Source: Porphyridium purpureum
Taxonomy: Eukaryota; Rhodophyta; Bangiophyceae; Porphyridiales; Porphyridiaceae
Reading direction: 5' to 3'
Assembly: GCA_008690995.1 (NCBI GenBank)
Contig: VRMN01000001.1
Span: forward strand, 2,170,001-2,234,000
DNA length: 64,000 nucleotides
Every line of letters begins with the position of its first letter. Positions within the stretch are counted from its first letter, which is position 1. The notes under the pieces were generated by a model. It did no database searches and had not been told where the DNA came from. It saw nothing but the letters and a program-made list of their open reading frames with translations. This document shows, in pieces, positions 10,350-20,293 of the stretch. Made by a program: the position numbers and the translations under genes.

Positions 10350-13300
10350 AAAGGTTCCTCGGACAGTCAGAGGGAAAGGAGGCTCGCAGGCGTTACGAGA
10401 CCTCTAGGGGCGGCAATGAAGACCGCTGTGGTGGCCTTGGTAAGCCAAGGTCTGGCTGTCCGACACCTTGTGGGCGAAACTCGAGCGCAAATCAGCCCGT
10501 GATCAAGGAACTTGGAGGGATGGGAGCTGCCATGCTTCTTCGAGTTCGAGGAAAAGTGCACAAGTCCGACGGAGAGGCCGCGTTTTTGATTGACAGTGGC
10601 GCGACGGACAACTTCATGAGCGTGGACTTTGTGCTGAAATCCGACGGCCTGAAGCAGAAGGCGTCGTGGAAGAGAGATCATGTGACCCTAGCGGATGGGT
10701 CTGTATTGGAAACAGCCGGAGAAGTTTCCAATGTCAAGTTTGAACTGAGCGATGGGTACTCAGGGGCCGCTAACTTTGCCATTTGCCGGATTGCGGGACA
10801 AGACGCAATCTTGGGCATGGAGTGGCTGAAGCGGGAGAACCCAGTGATTGATTGGCAGTCTGGCATGTTGGCCTACGGAGAGAAGAAGGCCTGGAGCATG
10901 ACGCAGATGCTGGTGCCGCGGAAAGAGCTCCGTCGGCTGTTGAAGAGTCAGGAGGTAGAAGAGTGCTACCTCGGCGTGCTGAAAGGAAGGGAGGAGCCCT
11001 GTTCAGTGGAGCGCAAAGGAGATGACTCTGTGAAGAAGATGCTCAAAGATTTCGAAAGTCTGTTCGAGGAGCCGCGAGGGCTGCCTGAGAGCCGAACAGT
11101 GGAGCATGTGATTAGGCTGAAAGATGAGAAGCCTGTGAGAGTGGGCAGGGTCTACCGACTGAGCCCTGCGGAGTTGAAAGTCCTCCGAGAGACTTTGGAT
11201 GACTTGCTGGATAAGGGATTCGTCCAGCCGAGTCAGAGCCCCTTTGGAGCACCCGTGCTGTTCGTGAAGAAGAAAGACGGCAGCATGAGGATGTGCGTCG
11301 ATTATCGGGCGTTGAACGACGCAACTGTGAAGGACCGGTATCCGTTGCCGAACATGGATGAGTTGCTGGATCGACTGGGCGCAGCTCACTGTTTCTCAAA
11401 GTTGGATTTGGCATCGGGATACCACCAGTTGCGTGTTCGGAGAGAGGACGTGCCGAAGACCGCGTTCCAGACCAGGTACGGACAGTTCGAGTTCCGTGTG
11501 ATGCCGTTTGGTCTTTGCAACGCGCCGGCAACTTTTCAGAGGGCCATGAACGAGCTGTTTGCAGATCTGCTGGACAAGACCGTCATTGTCTACTTGGACG
11601 ATATTTTGGTCTTTACCAAGGATAGGCAGTCGCACGGCGAGGTCCTGAAGGAAGTGTTGTCGCGCTTGCAAAAGGCAGGGTATCGGTTGAAGCGCAAGAA
11701 GTGCAGCTTCTTCGTTTCTGAAGTCGAATACCTGGGGAACATTGTCGGCAACGGTTGCGTGAAGATGGATCCACGGAAGGTGGAAGCTTTGAGAGATTGG
11801 CCAGTGCCAAAGACGGTGACGGAGTTGAGATCCTTTTTGGGAATGACAAACTGGTTTCGCAGGTTTGTCAAAGGATACTCTACCGTCGTGGCGCCGCTGA
11901 CTTCGCTGTTGCAGAACGCAAAGTCGAAGAAGCAGCTGATCGAACTGGGAGATGAAGGCAAATCGGCCTTCAAGAAGATTGTCGGGATGTTGACGGAAGC
12001 GCCGGTGTTGGCCTTGCCAGACCCTGAAAAGCCATTTGAGGTGTACACGGACCGCTCTGAAGTCGCGGTGGGGGGATGGCTGGCACAGGAAGGCAGACCG
12101 GTCGCGTTTACGTCGAGGAAGCTGCTGGACCGAGAGACCAGGTACAGCAGCTATGAAGGTGAGCTCATGGCCGTCATTCACTGTCTGCGAGAGTTTCGAC
12201 CTTATCTGTACGGGGCAAAGTTTGTGCTTCACACAGATCATGAGGCGTTGAAACATCTGATGACGCAGAAGGAGCTGAATGGCCGGCAAGCACGGTGGTT
12301 GGACTTTTTGGCCGAGTTTGATATCACAATCGACTATGTGAAGGGAAAGTCGAACGTGGTGGCCGATGCTTTGTCGAGAAAGCCAGAGTTGCATGCGCTA
12401 GAGTACCAAGTTCGGTGTGATGAATTTGGTGCGGGGTTCCAGGCATTCGTGGGTTCGTACTCGAGTGACCCAGACTTTGGTGCTTTGATGGGGGATTTAC
12501 CGACCCACCAAGGCTTTCGAACCGAAGCTGGGCTCTTGTACTTGAGGAATCGCGTTTGCGTGCCGAGGAAGTTCAGAGAGCGTGTCATGCAGCTCCACCA
12601 CGATATCCCGACAGCAGGACACCGTGGAGCCGACACGACGTATGCATCTTTGATCACTCGCTTCTACTGGCCAAAGATGAAGCGAGACGTGAGCCGTTTT
12701 GTGAAGACTTGTCACGCGTGCCAAGTGACAAAGTCTGAGAATCGGTCGTTTGGAAAGCTGAAGCCCTTGTCGATCCCAGAAGGACCTTGGGTCGACATTT
12801 CGATGGACTTTGTGACGGAGCTGCCTCGGAGCGAAGGCAGCTGTGATGCAATCATGACTGTGGTGGATCGCTATTCGAAGATGGCGCTGTTTATCCCGAC
12901 GCGCAAGGACTTGACAGCAAAACGTTGTGCTGACTTGTTCGTGAAGCACGTCGTGAGCCGTTTCGGATACCCCAAGTCAATTGTATCGGACCGAGATCCG
13001 CTGTTTACGTCCACGTTTTGGCAGCAGTTGAGCAAGCGGGTGGGCATGAAGTTGGCTATGTCTGCCGCCAACCACCCGCAGACTGATGGCCAAACTGAGC
13101 GAGTGAACCGGGTGATTCGGGAAATGCTCAAGTTAATGGCGACGAATAGTGGCTGGGTGCGAGACTTGCCGTTGTACGAGTTTGCGTACAACTCTGCACC
13201 AAGCAGTGCCACTGGATTCGCGCCGTTCAAAGTGGTATATGGAAGGGATCCTTGGTTTCCACCGAGCGAAAGGTGGAGGCCTGCGCGCGACGGACAGACA

Positions 13301-13726
13301 AAGGACATGGCGGAGCACTGGTTTCGCCTGTGCAAAGTCCATGAAGAAGTCCGCGACAATTTGATCGAAGCCCAGGGGAGAATGCAGAAGTTCTTCGATC
13401 GACGCAAGGATGCCCGGGAGTTTCAAGTTGGTGATCAAGTGTTGATCACGGCGCCGCAATTGCGGCCGAACAAGAGTGATTTGGCGGCACCAAAGTTTCT
13501 TGGTCCGGTGCCTGTCATTGAGAAGGTAAGCTCGCATGCTTACCGAGTGATTTTGCCCGAGGGTGTGGCTTGTCATGATGTTTTTCCGATCCAACATCTG
13601 AAGCCATACTATGGACGCGAAGACTACATGGCAGGGGAAAATGATGAAGAAGTACCCGACGAAATGCCGGCGTCCGATTCTGAGCCAGACTTGTTGAAAA
13701 TTATCGAAGAGTCTGACTCTGAATGA
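10235..13726 (+). CDS. Pol of Gypsy C: protease, RT, RNase H, integrase
   Basis: A long open frame overlapping gag. Domains in order: aspartic protease (LIDSGATDNFM), RT (CVDYRALNDATVKDRYPLP, VMPFGLCNAPATFQR, VYLDDILVF), RNase H (FTSRKLLDRETRYSSYEGEL, HTDHEALKHL, VADALSRKP), zinc-binding and core integrase (CHACQVTK, FGYPKSIVSDRDPLF, NHPQTDGQTERVNR) and a GPY/F-like C terminus (FLGPVPVIEK, HLKPYYG). The first residues of the open frame overlap gag, so pol is probably made by -1 recoding near 10328 rather than from its own ATG. Confidence 0.92.
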   Translation: MLELWKAGTHRQDVSRGKEDYPAAGGRLAGVKKRGARVERFLGQSEGKEARRRYETSRGGNEDRCGGLGKPRSGCPTPCGRNSSANQPVIKELGGMGAAMLLRVRGKVHKSDGEAAFLIDSGATDNFMSVDFVLKSDGLKQKASWKRDHVTLADGSVLETAGEVSNVKFELSDGYSGAANFAICRIAGQDAILGMEWLKRENPVIDWQSGMLAYGEKKAWSMTQMLVPRKELRRLLKSQEVEECYLGVLKGREEPCSVERKGDDSVKKMLKDFESLFEEPRGLPESRTVEHVIRLKDEKPVRVGRVYRLSPAELKVLRETLDDLLDKGFVQPSQSPFGAPVLFVKKKDGSMRMCVDYRALNDATVKDRYPLPNMDELLDRLGAAHCFSKLDLASGYHQLRVRREDVPKTAFQTRYGQFEFRVMPFGLCNAPATFQRAMNELFADLLDKTVIVYLDDILVFTKDRQSHGEVLKEVLSRLQKAGYRLKRKKCSFFVSEVEYLGNIVGNGCVKMDPRKVEALRDWPVPKTVTELRSFLGMTNWFRRFVKGYSTVVAPLTSLLQNAKSKKQLIELGDEGKSAFKKIVGMLTEAPVLALPDPEKPFEVYTDRSEVAVGGWLAQEGRPVAFTSRKLLDRETRYSSYEGELMAVIHCLREFRPYLYGAKFVLHTDHEALKHLMTQKELNGRQARWLDFLAEFDITIDYVKGKSNVVADALSRKPELHALEYQVRCDEFGAGFQAFVGSYSSDPDFGALMGDLPTHQGFRTEAGLLYLRNRVCVPRKFRERVMQLHHDIPTAGHRGADTTYASLITRFYWPKMKRDVSRFVKTCHACQVTKSENRSFGKLKPLSIPEGPWVDISMDFVTELPRSEGSCDAIMTVVDRYSKMALFIPTRKDLTAKRCADLFVKHVVSRFGYPKSIVSDRDPLFTSTFWQQLSKRVGMKLAMSAANHPQTDGQTERVNRVIREMLKLMATNSGWVRDLPLYEFAYNSAPSSATGFAPFKVVYGRDPWFPPSERWRPARDGQTKDMAEHWFRLCKVHEEVRDNLIEAQGRMQKFFDRRKDAREFQVGDQVLITAPQLRPNKSDLAAPKFLGPVPVIEKVSSHAYRVILPEGVACHDVFPIQHLKPYYGREDYMAGENDEEVPDEMPASDSEPDLLKIIEESDSE
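10328..10334 (+). promoter_or_regulatory. Candidate -1 slippery heptamer AAAAAAC, Gypsy C
   Basis: The heptamer is read A AAA AAC in the gag frame, 15 bases before the gag stop, within the overlap with pol. The downstream structure is less clear than in Gypsy B: a weak 5-base-pair stem starts at 10335, and a bulged GAGG/CTCG hairpin lies near 10380-10405. Confidence 0.55.
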
Positions 13727-13831
13727 CTTGGGAATTGTGAGAAGTTTGCTAGGCAGAGGTTTTCTCCCGGAGCGCGGGTTCCTCGAGCCAAGAATGCAAC
13801 TTAGTTTGAAGTCTCGCCGAGACGTCGAGCC

Positions 13832-13845
13832 AAGAGGGGGGGAGA
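13832..13845 (+). other. Polypurine tract of Gypsy C
   Basis: Fourteen purines (AAGAGGGGGGGAGA) sit directly against the 3' LTR, as expected for the plus-strand primer. Confidence 0.85.
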
Positions 13846-14143
13846 TGTTATCCGTTCGACCCCAGTCACCTAGAACGGTTCGGTTAATCCGAAACCGGTA
13901 AGCCGTTAAACCGGTAGACCGTTTAACCGTTTCTAGAAGCTTCTAGAGGTTCCAGAACCTTCTAGACGCGCGCAGAAATGCCAAAGGTTTGCATTGTCAT
14001 TTCTCTTGGCGCCTTGCTGTCCTTGGCGGAAGTAAGGGTATAAAAAGGCGACGCGCCTGCCCGGACTAGCCGGTCAGGTCTTGCTCGGAGACAGAAGAGG
14101 TAAGAAAGAAGACGCAGAGAATAAAGGCACAGCATTGGTAACA
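13846..14143 (+). repeat. 3' LTR of Gypsy C
   Basis: Pairs with 8678-8975. Heat-shock elements lie at 13931-13943 and 13950-13962. It is followed by the duplicated target GGGAC at 14144-14148. Confidence 0.95.
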
Positions 14144-14148
14144 GGGAC

Positions 14149-16116
14149 GACCAGCGCGCCGCGTTCATAGACCTACGCCATGCGCTAGGTGATCCGATGG
14201 ACGACGGTAGCGCAGTCCTGGTTGCATTCAATCCGGCCGCCGAGATGGTTCTTGAAGTCGACGCGAGCCAGGTGGGCATTGGCGCGGTCTTGCTTCAAGG
14301 GGACCAGCGGCGCCCGGTGGCCTTTTACTCAAGGGCATTCCGAGGCGCAGAGCTGAACTACAGCGTCACGGAGCAAGAGTGCTTGGGTGCCATACTATCC
14401 ATGGAAAAGTTCAGGCACTATCTGTTCGGCAAGAAGTTCATTCTCGTGACGGATCACTCGGCGCTGCTGTGGCTGCTTCGCCAGAAAGAGCCACGGGGTC
14501 GGACGGCAAGGTGGATCATGCGCGTGCAAGATTTCGAGTTTGACGTGAAGCACAAGCCAGGCGCAGCGAATATCGTGGCCGATGCGCTATCGCGTACTCC
14601 TCTGGACACTGGCACGGAAGAAGAGGTCCGGGAGGTACGGGACACGCAAGACAGTGGGGCGCTATACGCTGTGCCCACGGACGACGAGCTCAGAGCAGCG
14701 TACGCAGAGGACGAGCAAATCTGCGCGGAGCTCAAGAACCTATCAGGACCCGCGCCAAAGTACTCCTTCCCTGAGTATATCGTGGACGAAGACGGGATTG
14801 TGTTTGCGTTGCTGAAAGACATGCCCAGGCGGGTGGTCCCTGACGCGCTTGTGTCGGCAGTTCTCAACGTCTATCACGGAGCCCCGCTGTCAGCTCACAT
14901 GGGGACGGCGAGGACGGCGGCGAGGATAGCCGACGCGCAGTGGTGGTGGCCCGGGTGGACAGAAGACGTTCGGAAGTTCGTTCGGTGCTGCCACGAGTGC
15001 ATAGCGCGCAAGGCACCACCACCCCGCCGGAACGCGGCGATGGTGCAGTACTCGGCGTCCAGACGCTTTGAAATTGTAGGCATGGACATCCTCACCATCA
15101 GTCCGGAGACGCGAACGGGAAATATCAAGGTGCTCGTCATGATGGATGCTTGGACGCGATGGGCGGTTGCCGTGGCGCTCCCGGACGAGAAGGCAGAGAC
15201 CGTGGCGCGGAGTTTCCTGCAGACGTGGTTGACTGTCTTTGGCCCGCCGGAGTCCATCTTGTCCGACCGGGGCTCAAACTTTGTCGGTGAGGTGATCACG
15301 TCGCTTTGCGCCAGACTCGGAATCCGGAGGCTCATGACGACAGCCTACCACCCGCAGACGAACGGAAGGGTGGAGCGCTTCAATGCGACCCTGTGCAAGA
15401 TGCTGTCGGCGTACGTCAGTGCAAGCTCGCGCGACTGGGATAGGTGGCTGTCCGTTGTAACCTACGCGTACAACACGTCGCGCCACGCAGCCACCGGCTT
15501 CTCGCCGTACGAAATGATGTTTGGGTCGCCAGCCAAGGACTGGGCAAGCATGGCCGGACCGCGAGCGGTTGAAGGGGGCCAGCAACCGCAAGATATCTCC
15601 GCACAGCTGGCGCGCGCCTATCGGCTCGCCGGGAATAAGATGTCGGAGAACGCCGAGAGGTTTGCAAGGTACTATGACAGAAACATTCATCGGAACAAGG
15701 AAACGTTTGCCGAGGGCGACATCGTATACGTGTGGTGCCCAAGTACGAGGCAGGGTCGCAAGCTGACAAAGCCGTGGCTCGGACCTTTCCGCATCACAAA
15801 GCGGAACGGGGTTCACGCAGTCGTGGTCAGCGCAAACGGCCGAGATGACGCAGAGCTCCATGGCCAGCTCGTGCATGTGAACCGCTTGCACAAGGCAGAC
15901 CCGGACGTGGTAGACATGGCCGGCACGAACGTGTTCGCTGGAGGAGATGCAAGTTGGGTGGTGGAGGCAATTGTGGAAGATCGGGCTGCGGGTGGAGGCC
16001 GCGAGTACAAGGTGAGATGGCGGGGTATGGGGAAGCGAGGCGACACATGGGAGGCTGAGAAGACGCTCCCGCCCATGCTGGTAGCCGCGTACCGAGACAT
16101 GGCAGAAGGTGTTTGA
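14149..16116 (+). mobile_element. Gypsy B, right pol part: RNase H, integrase, chromodomain
   Basis: The frame shows RNase H (VLEVDASQVGIGAVLLQGDQ, VTDHSALLWLL, IVADALSR), an integrase zinc segment (CCHECIARK), the integrase core (FGPPESILSDRGSNFVGEV, TAYHPQTNGRVERFN) and a C-terminal chromodomain (WVVEAIVEDR, EYKVRWRG, DTWEAEKTL). Chromodomains direct some Gypsy elements to marked chromatin. Confidence 0.9.
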
Positions 16117-16824
16117 CGCTGGGTGGCTATCGGCCGTCGCTGCTCTCAAAAAAAATGTTCGAATAAAGATGGAGTGTCCGTGGCTGGACGGTAAAGAAGG
16201 AGCTGGGTCCGTTGCTGGACTATAAAGAAGGAGCTGTGTCCGTTGCTGGACATTAAAGAAGGAGCTGTGTCCATGGCTGGACGGTAAAGAAGGAGCCGTG
16301 CCCGCAGCAAGACGGTAGAACGAATGATAAAGAACAAAATGAAGTACAGTCTGTGTACAGTGAAGTACAGTAATACTGTACCTGAGTCCATATTTGGGGG
16401 TGTATATACTCTAAATTTCGGCAGTTTGGCAAACGAGAATTGAAGAGGATCTTAGGCACTCCCTGATTAGAGAAAACTGCCCCTGTGAAATGCTGGGGAT
16501 CCGTGGCTAGGGTAATTCCCCGGGGTGACATTGGGCAGAGCCGTAACAGCGCACCTTTCCTTTAAGGTTAGCGGGGGAGGGGGATGGCAGCCTGTACGGG
16601 GTCTTGTCAGTGGGCGTCACTTGTGAGCGGCACCGGCCACCTTATTTTTTTGGCCCTGTTGCTGGCACTGTACCCTGTCAGCTTACACTGTACTTCGTCC
16701 GCTCGATCTCAGCTCATTGTGCTTGAACCTGTTGAGCGGCACGGGAACGGCTGCTATGCATGCGGCGCGTGGGCTTAGAACACGCTATCGCAATGGTCGC
16801 TGTGGATAAGCGGGAAGTGTGGGA
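16117..16824 (+). other. Non-coding 3' stretch of Gypsy B
   Basis: About 700 bases between the chromodomain stop and the 3' LTR. It holds a 31-base tandem repeat, a cluster of GTACAGT/ACTGTAC at 16344-16381, and a purine-rich end next to the LTR. No convincing reading frame is seen. Confidence 0.7.
16165..16316 (+). repeat. 31-base tandem repeat, about five units
   Basis: Units of the form AAAGAAGGAGCTGTGTCC... run 16165-16192 (28 bases), 16193-16223, 16224-16254, 16255-16285 and 16286-16316. The last unit is most diverged. Confidence 0.85.
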
Positions 16825-17116
16825 TGTCGCGAGCGACCTGATGCAGGTCTCAGTACAGCGAGTACGCAGAGGTACAGTCCCTAAGTGTACTGAAAGTACA
16901 GCTGTGGGTGTACCGTGTGGTACAGCTGAGTTATGTTGAGGGCCGCGGGATTGGGTTATTCCGAGGGCTGAACCCGCCGGGCAAGCCGTTGCGGCGCCGG
17001 AAGGCGGGTATAAAACAGAGCGAGCGGCAGCCGAACGAAGAAAAAAGGCTAGGAAGAAGAGAGGAGGTAGAGGAGGAGAGAAGAAGAAGTAAAGAAAAGA
17101 AGCTCCGTTTGTGACA
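16825..17116 (+). repeat. 3' LTR of Gypsy B
   Basis: Appears identical to 5420-5711 and is followed by the target duplication AAGG at 17117-17120. Confidence 0.95.
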
Positions 17117-17120
17117 AAGG

Positions 17121-19242
17121 CGGTCATGTGCAAGAAACGTATGACGTTGGTCCTGAAGTCACCGGCTCGGATGGTGTCCAGAGCAACGCGGTGCAAGACG
17201 TATCGGCTATAGGGGCCGACGATGCACGCGTGAAAAGAAATAGCCGAGACGGCCGATCGTTGAAAGGGTGCTGGAGTGACCAGCAATGCGCTGCCATCAA
17301 CGAAGGTTTTGCACGTTTAGGTCCGAAATGGTCGCGCATTGTGCAGGAAAGTGGAGCCGTGTTGGCAAGCAGGTCAGCGAAGGATGTGCGCTCGAAGGCG
17401 CAGGCGCTCGGGTTGCTCGGCTCGGAGGCGCAAGGCCTCGGCGAACACAGGCGTGGCAAAAGCGGGTCTTTGCGACGTGCAAGGATTAAATCTGTGGATC
17501 AAGCTCAAAAGCGCGTGACGGCGCGCGCGGAGAACGTGAGTATACCGTTTGTCGGGACCACTGCGTTAGTGAACGAGTTACTCGTGACAGAAGTCATCGA
17601 ACCCACACGCGCGATGGCCTCCGAGGCTGGACGCGAGGCTTTCGTTCGTGAGTTAAACGCCTTGCGATCCGTCGGCGCGCTTCCCTTGAACAAGGCCGTT
17701 GAACATACGTCGGCGGTGAATATTCGAGGGGCACAATTTGTGAAGTTGAAAGCAATCTTTGGCATCAAGAATTCTGAACTCGGTCAAGCCGCAAGGAAGC
17801 ATAAGTGCCGTTTGGTTTGTCAGGGATGTGTAGTCAAGGATGCGTATGGCGGCTTGGTCGAAGACCCGTTCGAGTGGGAGAAGCCACCAGGACTGGTGGC
17901 ATTCCGGGCGACAATGAGTGCGGCCGTTATGGAGCATGGTTCCAAAGCGGATGCGGGATTCTTTGACGTAGACAATGCGTACGTGCATGCAAAGCTTCGA
18001 GGACCCCCGACGTTTGTGGAGCTTGGTGGGTTGGTGCAATGGATCGAAGGTTGCGTAACGAAGGCGGAGCTGTTGAAGCTGAAGAAAATGAAAAGACCTG
18101 TGTTACAACTGCCGATGGCATTGTACGGATTGCCACGGTCAGGTAGTGATTTCGGAGCACATGCACGAGAGCGGCTTTTGAGCCTGGGTTGGAAAGAATC
18201 TGCTTCAGACAAGAATATTTACATGCGGACGCGTGGCGGAAAATCAGAGTGGATCGTTCTATATGTCGACGACGGCGCAGTATTTGGGGAGCGTAGCGCG
18301 GTGCGAAAGGCGATATCGGAGGTCAAGACTGTATTTACGATATCGCGAGCAGCGACCTATGTGACTGAGGCGAACAGAACGAAGCCCGTGCGATTCCTCG
18401 GAATCAGTCTGTTTGCGGACGACGAAAGGAACGGCGCGTGGGTGGTAAGTTCGGCAGAATACGCCAGACACGTTGCTGCCGACATTGACACCGGAAGGTC
18501 TAGGAAGACTCCCATTGCGGTTAAGCCTGAACCAGATCCAGACGGTGAATCATGTGGAAGGGACACCAGGAGAGCACTGGGTCGATTGCTGTGGCTGGTA
18601 CGAACGACCCGGCCGGACCTGGCTTACGCCGTCGGCCTATTAGCAAGGTGCACGGATCGCTGGGGCCCAGAGGCAGAGCAAGGACTCAACCACGTGCTGC
18701 AGTATCTGCGAACGTCGGCCGAGACCGAGCTCGTGTTCGAAATGCCGGAAACCGCAGGCCGAAGAATTGAAGTAGTCTGCTACACTGACGCAGACTTTGC
18801 GGTTGAAAAATCGACAAGTGGAATGTGCGCTTTCTTCAGGTCCAATGGAACACGCCATTTGGTAGATTGGTCGAGTGGACGGCAGCGCCGTACGGCGACC
18901 TCAACAGCGGAGGCGGAGTTGATAGCAGTGCACACCGCCGTGCAGTACAGAGCCTTTCCGTTGTCCGTCTTTCTGGATGAATCGCAGCGCAGCTGGCCGG
19001 ACGTAAAAGTGTACGTGGACAACGAGACGGCGTTGAAGGCCATCGCCAAGGGCTGGAGCGACAAGATGATACACCTGCACAAAATGCAAGGGGTGAGCCT
19101 GAAGTGGCTGAACGAAATAGTCAAAGATGGCTTGGTCGTTTTCGAGTACGTCAAGAGTGCGGAAAATCTTGCGGATGGGTTCACAAAGAGCCTGTCGGCT
19201 GATGTATTCGAAAAGCAGCGTATCGGATGGGGCATCGTGTGA
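17121..19242 (+). mobile_element. Copia A, right coding part: Myb/SANT-like segment, RT, RNase H
   Basis: The frame starts with a low-complexity stretch, then a Myb/SANT-like segment at about 17260-17420 (CWSDQQ, LGPKWSRIV, DVRSKAQAL). Next come Copia-type RT (CRLVCQGC, FDVDNAYVHAKL, LYGLPRSGSDF, LYVDD) and Copia RNase H (CYTDADFA, STAEAELIAVHTAVQYRAF). It ends just before a purine-rich run and the 3' LTR at 19285. Confidence 0.9.
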
Positions 19243-19284
19243 TCATGATGGTCTCACGTCCGCCGGTTGGCGCGCGAGGAGGCG

Positions 19285-19581
19285 CGTGGTAATATCGGTC
19301 ACGCTGAACCGCGGACGGCCGCTTGACACTGTATAAATGGGTCGTTAGGGACCACCACGCGACGATCCGTAGCTTAGAAGCAAGAGGCTCTCTTCGTGGG
19401 TGAGGTAAAAGTTCGTCGCGTTTCGTAGCGATTGGGAGCTAGCGGTGAGTCATCCCCGCGCCTTGTAGAGTCCGCCACGTTGTGTGGCCCACGTGTTGTT
19501 TGCATTGTTGTTTGCGTCCCACGCACCCTTCGAGCGTAGCGGCGGTCACTCACGGTCGATCCCTTGGAGCACCTCTCCAAG
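19285..19581 (+). repeat. 3' LTR of Copia A
   Basis: Appears identical to 2410-2706 and is followed by the target duplication AAAGT at 19582-19586. Confidence 0.95.
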
Positions 19582-19587
19582 AAAGTC

Positions 19588-19629
19588 ACTGTACATCCAC
19601 GGTTCAGTTAGTGTACATCCTAACTGTAC
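19588..19629 (+). promoter_or_regulatory. ACTGTAC motif pair in a probable host promoter
   Basis: ACTGTAC occurs at 19588-19594 and 19623-19629, about 220-260 bases before the ATG at 19846. Before Copia A inserted, this DNA lay next to the leucine gene on the other side. Confidence 0.4.
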
Positions 19630-19845
19630 TTTGTCCTGCGGGAAACTCGGGCAGAGTTGTTGCCGGTTGCGTGCCACTTGCGCCAGCGTGGGCTGGATGG
19701 TGCAGCGCGTATATCAAGGCGCGCCGTTGGCAGTGCAGCTGTGTAGAGGCTCGTCGTAGCTGCGCCGTGACGCTCGTGACACGACCCTTGTTCTGGCTCG
19801 GGTCTGCGTTGTGCTGGTCCAAGAACTCTTTGAAGCCCGGGCGAG

Positions 19846-20127
19846 ATGGCGGGGCAGTGTCCGTACAGATGGGCCATGTACGTTCTGGCGCTCCTGAGCT
19901 CGTTGGTGGTGCTGTGTTTGAGCGTCTTTCAGGCGCAGAAGACAGCCCACCAGACACGTGCCAGGGGTAAAGGAGGAGTCGTGCAGTCCACGGAGTCCGA
20001 GGAAAAGCGGCATGTGCGCCACAGTGGGCATATGCGGTGTCCAGTGTCCGGTGTCTTGGCGAGTGGCAGCGACTCGGACGGCGCAAAATGCCCCATGGCG
20101 GCCATGATGCTCGCCGATAGCAGGTGA
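19846..20127 (+). CDS. Small hypothetical membrane or secreted protein (93 aa)
   Basis: Not recognised. The N terminus has one strong hydrophobic stretch (MYVLALLSSLVVLCLSVFQA, residues 11-30), like a signal anchor or signal peptide. A polar, Arg/Ser-rich remainder follows with two Cys-Pro pairs near the end. ACTGTAC motifs upstream, and a convergent gene ending at 20294, make it a plausible gene. Leaving out Copia A, it would be divergent from the leucine gene with about 430 bases between the ATGs. A 197-residue antisense frame overlaps it and looks less natural. Confidence 0.4.
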   Translation: MAGQCPYRWAMYVLALLSSLVVLCLSVFQAQKTAHQTRARGKGGVVQSTESEEKRHVRHSGHMRCPVSGVLASGSDSDGAKCPMAAMMLADSR

Positions 20128-20293
20128 GGGGCTTGTTTGATTTGAAAGAACCCCTGGAACGCCCGTGCGGCTGCGAGGAAACCCGTGTCCCTCCCACGCC
20201 AACAGTTCTTCGCGCGCTTCAAAACTATGGATAGCGCTGTATTTCAGTTGACGTAACAAAGAAAAGGAAAAAAGAAATGACTTTCGTCATGTT

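Larger units (their letters stand above)
8678..14143 (+). mobile_element. Gypsy-type LTR retrotransposon C, innermost, looks whole
   Basis: It is 5466 bases with two 298-base LTRs (8678-8975 and 13846-14143) starting TG and ending CA, and target duplication GGGAC (8673-8677 and 14144-14148). It has a primer site just after the left LTR, a 567-base leader, gag, a pol frame with protease, RT, RNase H, integrase and a GPY/F-like end, and a polypurine tract. No chromodomain is seen. The LTRs differ at about three positions by eye, so it is young. No break is apparent. Its LTRs contain heat-shock elements. Confidence 0.96.
5420..17116 (+). mobile_element. Gypsy-type (chromodomain) LTR retrotransposon B, nested in Copia A and split by Gypsy C
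   Basis: Two 292-base LTRs (5420-5711, 16825-17116) begin TG and end CA and look identical by eye. The target duplication is AAGG (5416-5419 and 17117-17120), lying inside the pol of Copia A. Parts in order are gag with a CCHC knuckle, protease, Gypsy-type RT, then after the nested element RNase H, integrase and a C-terminal chromodomain, followed by a long non-coding 3' stretch. Without the nested element it is about 6.2 kb. Apart from that insertion it looks whole. The chromodomain puts it with chromovirus-like Ty3/Gypsy elements. Confidence 0.95.
2410..19581 (+). mobile_element. Copia-type LTR retrotransposon A, split by a nested Gypsy element
   Basis: The element has two 297-base LTRs (2410-2706 and 19285-19581) that look identical by eye, and is flanked by the 5-base target duplication AAAGT (2405-2409 and 19582-19586). 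Order of parts is gag with one CCHC knuckle, aspartic protease, a GAG-pre-integrase-like Cys segment and integrase core on the left; then a Myb/SANT-like segment, Copia-type reverse transcriptase and RNase H on the right. Integrase before RT marks the Copia superfamily. An 11.7 kb Gypsy element lies between the halves; without it the element is about 5.5 kb. Apart from that insertion it looks whole. Identical LTRs point to recent insertion. Confidence 0.95.

Noticed and set aside
16391-16560. Stretch resembling a small nuclear RNA (U6-like ATATACT...TAAATT start)
   Set aside because: Only the first bases resemble U6; the ACAGAGA and AGC signatures are missing, and it lies inside a retrotransposon.
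19604-20197. Minus-strand frame of 197 codons
   Set aside because: No domain, unusual composition, and it overlaps a more protein-like ORF with a hydrophobic segment on the other strand.
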